This document shows, piece by piece, positions 31,007 to 41,100 of a stretch of DNA of 64,000 nt. The stretch spans positions 13,087,001 through 13,151,000 of the forward strand of contig OX387204.1 in NCBI GenBank assembly GCA_947561715.1, given 5' to 3'. The notes beneath the pieces are model-generated. The model had not been told where the DNA came from. It searched no databases and saw nothing but the letters and a program-made list of their open reading frames with translations. This DNA is from Ascidia mentula (lineage: Eukaryota; Chordata; Ascidiacea; Phlebobranchia; Ascidiidae). The number at the start of each line of letters is the position of its first letter. Position 1 is the stretch's first letter. Made by a program: the position numbers and the translations under genes.

Positions 31007-32140
31007 TGTTACGGACAGTTTACCAATTTATTAACATTTCTATGTTACTTGAACCCTTGTGTGTATATGTGCACATTGGCATTACATCCAGGGTTGCCAT
31101 TTGGCCGTCTTCACGGCCAAATTGTTTGAAAATCGGCCTGGCCGCGAAAAAATCGTTTGGCCGTAAGGCAGATATTTGGCCGAATTTCACTTGGTACTAT
31201 GTAAATCCACAAAAGGCATTGCTGGTTTCAGGTTATCAATAGATTTGTGGACGATTGTGTTGTCATAAATATGTCTCCGAAAAATTGTTACGTCATAAAC
31301 TAATCTTGACTGAGTTGGTAAAGAATTATGCTGCAATCGTAATGTTTTAGCAACATAACCGGTTTTGAAACCACTGATAAGCATATAGATAACAGTGTTT
31401 TAAACATACAATTTACGAATTTATCATCAAACTTTTACGTGATTTGGCCGAATTTTGGCCGTAAGAAAAAAAAAAATCAAAAAAGGTGATTTGGCCGAAT
31501 TTTGGCCGTAAGAGAAAAAAAATTGGCCGTCAAGTGTTTTGACCATCTGGCAGCCCTGATTACATCATCGCATTCCTTTGTCTCAATAAAGCGTGCTCGC
31601 ATGGTTTCCTGGCGGGAAATAGCCACAGTAATCGTTAACATTAATGTAGATTAGACCTTGTCGAGATTCTAGTGGTACTTCCATATTTGTGACAAGTGTT
31701 ATGTAGACTTAAAGGCCTGTCATGTGCCTCTTTCAGTGTTTTGTAAGCCAGTTGACTATGTAGCAAATTTGTGACTTTGTTTGTATGTTTTAGACGCTAA
31801 GATAACTCCACAGTGCCTTTAGAAACGTGGTACTGTGACCTTCAGAAATCTCAATCATGCCCTGTTTGTACTGTTTACCCCGATGCTGTCCCGTTGCTGA
31901 TGTATTGTGTTGTGTCTCACCCATTCTACACTGCTGTCATCCCGAATCTGTGAACGATTTAGCGTACTGATTCGTCGTTCTTTCACTGCACAATATATTC
32001 ACTAAAAACCAAGAGACTGGGGTGCGATTGCGAATTTCTGACTCATCGTACCTGACGTTGGTACCTACGAAGACCGGTATAGGCAGACCGATAGCGTAGG
32101 CCTATGCGTGACATTCAACCAATAAATTTTGGCCGTCACA
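31007..32140 (+). repeat. 5' LTR of the BEL/Pao element (with nested MITE)
   Basis: TGTTACGGACAG to GGCCGTCACA. Without the nested 470-bp MITE and its 8-bp duplication it is 656 bp, matching the 3' LTR. It contains an AATAAA at 31585-31590 that could act as a polyadenylation signal for the element or, by position, for gene B transcripts. Confidence 0.9.
31089..31558. mobile_element. hAT-type MITE nested in the 5' LTR
   Basis: 470 bp beginning CAGGGTTGCCA and ending TGGCAGCCCTG (inverted repeats with one mismatch), flanked by the 8-bp direct repeat ATTACATC (31081-31088 and 31559-31566). The intact 3' LTR has a single ATTACATC at the same place, so the insertion point is certain. Inside, TTTGGCCGAATTTTGGCCGT-like subterminal repeats recur. 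It is younger than the host element. Confidence 0.92.
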
Positions 32141-32187
32141 TTATTTCTGAAGAAGCCAGATATTGCTGACCCGTCAGCATATCTGAA

Positions 32188-35100
32188 TTGTTCCACCAAG
32201 GCACCTGTGGAGTTGACAAAAGGACAATGTCTGAGACTACAGATGAAGAACCTGTATTATCAGAAACTGATGATGATGACAAAAGGGCGCTGGCTGCGCT
32301 GCAATGGTTCTGTGCCGGACACCAGAGTCCTGTGGTTGCCAACCGGTATAGAGACTATGTTGTATCTGAACATGCTGTATCGATTGGATCACATCGTCAA
32401 AGCAGATCGTTGCGGTCTAGCAGATCATCCTGCAGCAGTGCTTCCGCAAGACGGAAAATTGAACTGAAGGCCCTACAAGCCTACAGACAAGCCCAACTGA
32501 AAAAAGCAAAATCAGATCTTCAGTATCAAGATGACATATGGCATGCTGACAAGTTGGTACTGCAGGCCAAAAGAGCTGCCGAAGAGGCAGATGCTGAGGC
32601 CAAAAGAGTTATCGAAAGGGCAAATGCTGAGGTTCAAGAAGCAAAGGAAGAATCAGAGCGACTCAAGAAAAGGGCTGGCCTGGAATTGCAGAAGAAGTCC
32701 TTTGAGATGCATAGGGAACATACACAGACGAAACACGGGATGAATATGGCTGCCATGGAGGCTGAAGGATTGGTGTGCCCACTGTCAGGCCGCGAAGAGC
32801 TGCTTCGCCCGGTGTTCAGGATGTCCATGTCTGCGTCTGGGGATGCTGTGGGTTTGCAGCATGCCCCTCCCATCTCTCCGGCTGTGTTGTCAGTTCCTAC
32901 CATACTCAATGCTGCTGCTATTCCAGAGGTCCAGTGCCTGTCTGAGAAACCCTGTTTGATGCTTCAAAATGTCCCACTGCTGCAAGCCACATCCAAACCG
33001 TTTGTTCCAATAACGGATCCTCCGATGCAACCTGTGCATCGTGATGTTGAACCCTCTGCTGGCCTGTCACTGGGGCCGGTTGCCAATGAGGCATCCAATG
33101 ATGATACTTTATGCAATGCTGTAGCAAATGTGGTGGAGAACAACACGAGTCTTGTTTCGTCCACTGAAATGACACTGATTGTCAATGAAGTTGAGTGCTC
33201 CAGGGAGTTTACTGGAGTTGATACCTGTGAGGTTGTCCACAATGCTGAAGTGGAAATCTCTGTGCCAGAAGGCAAGGAAGTCAACACTCAACACCTGTTA
33301 TGTGTTCCTACACTGACTGTGGATGCTCTTCCCAAGTTGTCGGAGAGTACTCCAACCAAGGATGAAAATAGTCATCCTCAAGGACTGGACGTTTCATGCA
33401 CACCTGATGGAGAAGTGAATGCTCTCATCGGGGCCGGCGCTGGCGCCAAAGAAGCTGGCCTGGCGTTTGATGAACTACCCCAGACTGAGGATCACACTCT
33501 GGTTAGGTCAGATGCTGTTGAAGGATCTGACGATGATGGTTTTGTGAGTCACATTGCAACTGGCGATGATGATCCACATGGACTGTTGATGAAGGCAAAT
33601 GACAAATGCACTGTTGAGCAAAAACTGAATTGCCTGCAAACAGCCAGGGATTCTGAAGAACCTCAAGCGGACGTCGAGGCTGACATTGTTGTGTTGTCTC
33701 GTTCACATGACCGCAACTTTAAAGGTGCTGGACTGTCATTAATGTTAGAATGTTGTCCTATCTTTTCTGTTGGTTCGCCATCATTGTGTGAATCCATTCC
33801 CAAGGCTGATATACCCAAGTCTGACGAAGAAGACCATGCACCATTCACTGCAATTGATCACTTTGAGGTAAACGTCAAGTTGAAGCCAAAGCCTTGCACC
33901 CGTCGTGGAATTCTGTCCACAATTAGTCAGTTGTTCGACCCGATGGGGTTTGTGCAGCCATTTATCCTGCCCATCAAGAAACTAATGCAGGATCTTTGCA
34001 AGAGGAATATTGGATGGGATGATCCTATCCCAACGGAGCATGAAGAAAACTGGAAGAAATGGTTGGAAGCTCTTCCATGTCTGGAATCTGTTGCTGTACC
34101 TAGGTGCTTCAAGGACTTTGACTACACACATGCTGAACTGCACTGTTTCTGTGATGCGGTGAGACAGGATATGGCGCTGTCTGCTACTTGCGATTGACTG
34201 ATGGTAGACAATACCATTGTGCCTTTGTGATGGGCAAGTCACGTGTATCACCAGCGAAAGTGGTGACTATCCCACGCCTGGAACTGACAGCCGCAGTTGT
34301 AGGTGTGAAACTAGCTAGATTTGTTCTGCGTGAACTGGAAATGGATATCCAACAAGTTGTGTATTGGACAGACTCTACATCAGTGCTACAGTACATTACC
34401 AATACATCTCGGCGATTTCCCACATTTGTTGCCAATCGTCTGGCTGTCATACATGAAGCTTCTGATCCGGAGCAGTGGAGACATGTTGACACCAAGCAAA
34501 ACCCAGCTGATCTTGCCTCTAGAGGAACATTTCCAGATAATGTGAAGAAATGCCAGTCATGGTTTGGTGGACCTGAATTTCTGATGAAAGAAGAAAGCTG
34601 TTGGCCAGTGCGCCCAGCTGTACTGCCACCATTACAGGAAGGTGACCCAGATGCTGGTTCCCCCAAAGTGAACACCATAGTCGTCGAAGTAATTGAAGAC
34701 TATGGACTGAATCGTTTGTTGAATCGATACTCGTCATACAGCAGACTGCAACAAGCAACCGCATGGTTGCTGCGTTTCAAGATGTACATGATGTGGAAGT
34801 ATTCAAACCGACCAAACAAGCAACCCCCACCTGATGGACCTCTGACTGCCGGAGATGTGAAGGAAGCCTCCCTACAAGTGGTGAAGCTCGTGCAACAGCA
34901 GGCCTTTCCAGATGTGATGTCAAGTCTGCAAGATTATGCTGACTTCTCCGAGTTCATGGAATCCCAACATTCAAATGGCGGTAAGGTTCAAAATAGATCA
35001 TTGCAGAAACTGAGCCCATTCAAGGTGAATGGAATCCTGAGGGTTGGTGGGCGTTTACAGCATGCCTGCCTACCAAATGAAACAAAGCACCCGATGATAC

Positions 35101-36231
35101 TGCCCAGTCGACATCATGTGACTGGACTTGTCATCCACCATTATCACCAGAAGGAAGGACACAGCGGAACTCAACATGTTCTAGCTTCAACTCGTGACCT
35201 GTTTTGGATTTTGAAAGGTCAATCATCTGTTCGCCGTTACCTGAAGGACTGTAGAAAATGTCGCCTTTGGAATGCAAAGGCTGGTAAACAAATAATGGCA
35301 CCATTGCCATTTTTTCGTGTGATTCCTGGACAGCCTGTTTTCACTCATACAGGTGTGGACTATTTTGGTCCCCTGCTGATAAAATCTGGACGCAGTCATG
35401 CGAAACGCTATGTTTTTTCTTTTTACCTGCATGGCTACTAGAGCTGTACATTTGGAATTAGCTGACTCACTGGAAACAAGCTCATTTATTCTGGTGCTGA
35501 GAAGATTTCTGCGGAGGAGAGGATCCACCACAAAACAGATGTACAGTGACAATGGATGTAATTTCGTTGGTGCTGACCGAGAGCTTCGAAAAGGAATCGA
35601 AGACTGGAATAAGGAACAGATATGTGTAGAGCTCAAGCAAAAGGGGATTGAGTGGCATTTCAATCCGCCTGCTGCCAGTCATCAAGGTGGTGTCTGGGAG
35701 CGAATGATCCGCACTGCACGAACGATACTGCGCTCACTAACTGGAGACAAAATTCTGGATGAACATTCACTCCACACATTCCTGGTAGAGGTGGAGTCGA
35801 TTTTGAATTGTCGTCCCTTGACAACTGTAAGTGATGATCCAAAGGATGGCCCAACATTGAAGCCAATTACCTTGCTAACTGGCAGCCTTGATGAATCTAT
35901 GGCACCGGGCATCTTCAACAAAGCTGATGGCTATCGAAAGTCATGGAAAGCGGTGCAATGGCTGGCTGACCAGTTCTGGAGACGATGGATGAAGGAGTGT
36001 CTACCCCTACTTCAACAACGCCACAAATGGCTACACCCAGTTCGCAACTACCAGGTTGGAGATGTGGTCCTGGTAGTGGACACTAATACCAAGCGGGGTG
36101 TATGGCCAAAGGGTGTGGTAGATGAGACCTATCCAGACAATGATGGCATTGTTCGGAGAGTTCGTGTGCGAATGACTGGTTCTACACTGATGAGAGATGT
36201 TCGAAAACTATGCCTTCTCGAACCCATATGA
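32188..36231 (+). mobile_element. BEL/Pao internal coding region (fossil)
   Basis: The first part (about 32190-32800) is a charged, Ala/Lys/Glu-rich coiled coil like BEL gag N termini (AKRVIERANAEVQEAKEE). Around 33850-34560 is Pao-family sequence: RRGILSTISQLFDPMGF, the hallmark at the end of the Pao reverse transcriptase, followed by an RNase H region (VSPAKVVTIPRLELTAAV, VVYWTDSTSVL). From about 34950 comes an H2C2-type zinc-binding integrase region (HHYHQKEGHSG, CRKCRLWNA), then the integrase core (FTHTGVDYFGPL, YSDNGCNFVGADREL, GGVWERMIRTARTIL). Broken as noted for the whole element. Confidence 0.85.
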
Positions 36232-36764
36232 CAACTTGTCATTCTGTCCATGCATGTATTTATATATACCTTGCTTTCTTCACAAGCATTTCATATGGTA
36301 CTCTCTATTCTGCCTTCACTGTCATCCTGCTTTAGACTTCCATTGTGCACTGCCTCATTGTGTAATTTCCATTGTGTAAAACCTGACAACTTGTGTGAAA
36401 GTCACCTGTTTCTTTTCTTGCCATTCCTGTCATCATATGATTGTCTGAAACTTGTAAACCTTTTGATACACCATTGTATTGCAGTATTGAACAACCATTA
36501 CCTGTTGTAGTTTCTCAGTTATATGTACCTCATTCATGTAAACCATTACATGGTGCAAATATGTAGTCTTTTGGTACTGAAGCATTTGTTCCTATTGTGC
36601 AGCCAAAGTGTTTACCATGACCTCATGTGCCAACATTTCTAGACATTGCCAATGTGTTGCCTTTCTATGTCACCATTGACTCTTCACTTGTGTGTATGTG
36701 TTCACTGTCCGTCCTTGTTATTAGAAAAATCTTTCACTATGGTTCAATATTTTTGGGGCCGGTA

Positions 36765-37421
36765 TGTTACGGACAGTTTAACAATTTATTAACATTTCTA
36801 TGTTACTTGAACCCTTGTGTGTATATGTGCACATTGGCATTACATCATCGCATTCCTTTGTCTCAATAAAGCGTGCTCGCATGGTTTCCTGGCGGGAAAT
36901 AGCCACAGTAATCGTTAACATTAATGTAGATTAGACCTTGTCGAGATTCTAGTGGTACTTCCATATTTGTGACAAGTGTTATGTAGACTTAAAGGCCTGT
37001 CATGTGCCTCTTTCAGTGTTTTGTAAGCCAGTTGACTATGTAGCAAATTTGTGACTTTGTTTGTATGTTTTAGACGCTAAGATAGCTCCACAGTGCCTTT
37101 AGAAACGTGGTACTGTGACCTTCAGAAATCTCAATCGTGCCCTGTTTGTACTGTTTACCCCGATGCTGTCCCATTGCTGATGTATTGTGTTGTGTCTCAC
37201 CCATTCTACACTGCTGTCATCCCGAATCTGTGAACGATTTAGCGTACTGATTCGTCGTTCTTTCACTGCACAATATATTCACTAAAAACCAAGAGACTGG
37301 GGTGCGATTGCGAATTTCTGACTCATCGTACCTGACGTTGGTACCTACGAAGACCCGGTATAGGCAGACCGATAGCGTAGGCCTATGCGTGACATTCAAC
37401 CAATAAATTTTGGCCGTCACA
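36765..37421 (+). repeat. 3' LTR of the BEL/Pao element
   Basis: 657 bp, TGTTACGGACAG to GGCCGTCACA, nearly identical to the 5' LTR and followed by the GAATG target duplication. Confidence 0.95.
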
Positions 37422-38118
37422 GAATGATTATTGAAATGTGAAGTTTGCAGTTGTTCATATCTGCCTTTGTTATTCAGTGTTATTTATCTTGTTAAACTGT
37501 GAATAAAGACATAATGGCAAAAGCTCTCCGCATGAGGCATTTAATTTATAACATTATATTTTTCCACGTAGACAGTAATGAAATGTGTATTACTGTGTGA
37601 CTATGAAATTATCCAAAAGTCATAAATCATGTTTGAGCTGCCACCATCATTCTTCTGTCTTATTCTTGTAAACACTGCCCCAGTTATATGACGAACATGA
37701 CTAAAGGTAATATTTTACCAGTGTGTACATGTAATCTCATTTAATTTAGGATTAGTTTGCTTTACAATCATGTTTTGTATTTTACACCTCCAATTGTGTT
37801 GTTTTGTTCTATTTTAAATAGACTTAAATTTTATGGTAATTGCGCTACATGTGCAAGTGTGTGAATTTATCACTGCAAATAAAATTACTTATGGAATTGT
37901 GCAAAATTACTTTTGTGTGACATTTAAATTCCTTTAAGGCATGCAACCATGACCTCAGGTTTAAATTACTTCCTCTTTTGAAGTGGTTCCTCTTTTTCCG
38001 GTCGGGATATAATTCTTTGTGTTGTTGTAACCTACATAATGCAAATACACTAGTTTGATGTTTTATCCTGATAACAGCACTTTATTGCTGTTTGGATATT
38101 CAGTTAACTTGGGTAGAA
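37422..38118. other. Displaced 3' UTR end of gene B and gene C upstream region
   Basis: Sequence right after the BEL element continues what appears to be the gene B 3' UTR, with AATAAA at 37502-37507. The remaining 600 bases to the proposed first exon of gene C are AT-rich with no open frame or repeat I can name, and should hold the gene C promoter. Confidence 0.4.
37502..37507 (+). terminator. Likely original polyadenylation signal of gene B
   Basis: If the BEL element and one GAATG copy are removed, this AATAAA lies about 175 bases past the gene B stop codon, a normal 3' UTR distance. That suggests the element inserted into the 3' UTR. This is inference from spacing. Confidence 0.5.
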
Positions 38119-41100
38119 ATGAATGAGGTAAGTCTTTATGGTAGACTATGGTTTGTTTTTTGGATTTTATTGTACTGCCAAGAGAATTTTTTGTACACCA
38201 AGCAATTTTTAGTTTAAGGTTGTAAAATATCATGGACGTTGATAAACCCATAGGGGTTATGAAGTCTGCTGACATACTAAATTACTGCCATGTGACAGTA
38301 GCATGCTACTTTGTAATAAAGTGCTGTAAAAAAATAATGCACCATAAATTGATCAGTGCATATTACTTACACTTTCCAAACATTTGACAGATAGAAGTTA
38401 CAGACCTAATCACATGCAGAACAGAGCATGATGTTCTATTTATAACAACAGCAGCAGTCTGCCGTTGGTGTAGGCACAGTCATATTGGGGATGTTCTTGC
38501 AAAATGTTACCGAGCTGATCAAAAGGCCATGTAAGTTACTGTTAAGTGTAAAAATATTAGGCAAACAATGTAATTCGTGGAGATAGTTATTTATATCCTT
38601 TTTAGATTTGAGGAAGAAGCTAAGACCTTAATCCAACTGAATCATGAGAACATTCTGAAGGTTTATGGAAAAACAAGTTGGGAGAAAAGTAGTGCATTCA
38701 TACTTGAGTTTCCAGAATGTGGCAATTTGCACATACTTCAACATGAGGAAAAAATAAAGTTACCTTGGAAAATAAAACTGAATCTTTTCCATCAGTTGAT
38801 ATGTGCTATTTACTACTTGCATTGTGAGTTGAGTTCTCCATACACACATGGACTCATCAAACCAGAAAATATTTTACTTGGAAAAAAAATGCAAGTTAAG
38901 TTAACTGGCTTTGAAGGATGCAAAGACAGAAGCAATCCTTTATATTCTGCTCCAGAATTGCAAAGACGTATGTCACCACCAGACCCTGCAATGGACATGT
39001 ATAGGTAAAGCAGTTGAATATTTCTTTTAAATTTATTTATTCGATATTATTGAAAGAATTTTATGCTTTTGCAGTTTGGCAATGGTGCTTTATGAACTTT
39101 TAATTGATCAGAAGGTTTATTATGATTCACCCATGCCCCTGGAATTATTGCAATTTCATATTTTCTCTGGTGTACGCCCAAATCTCCAAAGGGTCAAAGA
39201 AGTCATAGAAATTGAGAAAAACAAGGGAAAACACCTAAAGTTTGTTGAAGTTGCAAATGAAGTCATAACGACATGCTGGGATGGATCAGCTATGAAACGG
39301 ATGACAATTAAAGAAGGTATTACTAATTTTTTCAATTATGTTTTTAATAATTTCTTGCTTTTAAATGTAGTTAGATCCAGAATTGAGTCACTCGTTTCAT
39401 TTGCTATTAAGAAGACTTCTTTAAATATCATAGAGCAAAAATTGCACAAAAGGCAAAAAAAGGGCAAACATCAAAATGACACAGAAATAAGTTTGAATAA
39501 TTTTACTGGATCATTTTTGGAGGTTAAAAGTAAGTAATTTGTACACAAACATTTATTTTATCAAACTTTTGAAAATAGTTTGAGTTACTGAGCAGTAAGT
39601 TAGCACTAACTTCTATTAATTTATTTGTTAGAAACATTTGTTCATGACCAACCAACCACAGATCAAGAAGACACAGAAATTGCTGCAAAAAATGAAAATC
39701 TAGGTGAACAAGATAGCAAAGTGCAGTTTTCAAATGAAAGTTATTGCTAACTATTATTTATTTTGTTTGTTAGAAATATTTGTTCATGACCAACCAACCA
39801 CAGATCAAGCAGACACAGAAATTGCTGCAAAAAATGAACATCCAGGTGAACAAGATAGCAAAGTGCAGTTTTCAAATGAAAGTTCCCGCCAACATTTATT
39901 TATTTTGTTTGTTAGAAATATTTGTTGATGACCAACCAACCACAGATCAAGCAGATACAAAAATTGCTGCAAAAAATGAACATCTAGGTGAACAAGATAG
40001 CAAAGTGCGGTTTTCAAATGAAAGTTATTGCTAACTATTATTTATTTTGTTTGTTAGAAATATTTGTTCATGGCCAACCAACCACAGATGAAGCAGACAC
40101 AGAAATTGTTGCAAAAAATGAACATCTAGGTGAGCAAGATAGCAAAGTGCAGTTTTCAAATGAAAATGCAGTAAGTTATTTTTTGCTTGACCCTGTTTCT
40201 GTTTATTGACTTGTGTTTTGTAGACTCATCAACTTGAGGAGCCACATATTCAAAATGTATCGGTAAGATGTTTAAGTTTGTGATAAGAGGTAATTGGTTT
40301 TGAAAAAGTTTTGCTACATCCATTGCAGGGAGTTTATGAGTTCATTGATGAAACATCAGCAGTGGTTGGCCCAAATGGAGCAAAGTTGTTTGCCGGTGGA
40401 TGCTCTGTTGATGTACCAGCTGGTGCTTTACTACAAAGCACAAAAATCACAATAAATGCCTATTATGGAAATAGGAATGAAACAGTTTAGTGTTGTTACA
40501 GCTTTTTTAGCAGTTTTTAGCTGCGTATATCACCATTTATATAATTAGACTGGAATCACACCTCTACTAAAGTGCTCCCCACAAGGATTGCTGTTCAACA
40601 TACCCATTACAATAACATTGGGTTCCAGTTGGATTGCAGAGAAACGTTCACCAACTAACTGCTGGGTTGAATCATTCATTTAATATTCACTTTACGTCTA
40701 AACTAACTCATAATATTGCATGATATCGTCTAGATTGAAACAAGTGAAAATGGTTGGATTTGGAGTCAATATCAGCCAGCTGAATTTGATGAAAACGGCT
40801 GTATTACCTTTAAAGCAAGACACTTTACATGGTATTTAAAAATACGATTGTTTGTAAACGTAAATTGTCGTTTTAACTAAACAGTATTTTTTTAAAATGT
40901 AGCCATTCAGCATTTTTGGCAACTATTTGTGTTAATTTTGATACGAAATACATTATATTTGCTGCATAACAAAATACTCCTTGGTACAGGTGGAAGGTCA
41001 TTGTAAAATGGTTTGTTGATTTGTATCACTGGAAGAAAAGGAAAACTCTACAATTTATGAGAAAAAATGCAAAAAGCTTTGAATGCGTTTTTACAGAAAA

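Larger units (their letters stand above)
31007..37421 (+). mobile_element. BEL/Pao LTR retrotransposon (young, broken)
   Basis: Two LTRs beginning TGTTACGGACAG and ending GGCCGTCACA bound the element, which is flanked by the 5-bp duplication GAATG (31002-31006 and 37422-37426). The interior has Pao-type coding sequence including the family's RNase H and integrase regions. LTRs differ at only about five positions in 657 bp once a nested MITE is set aside, so insertion is recent. The coding region is broken, with roughly three breaks. The element lies about 100 bp beyond the stop codon of gene B in the same orientation. Confidence 0.9.
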
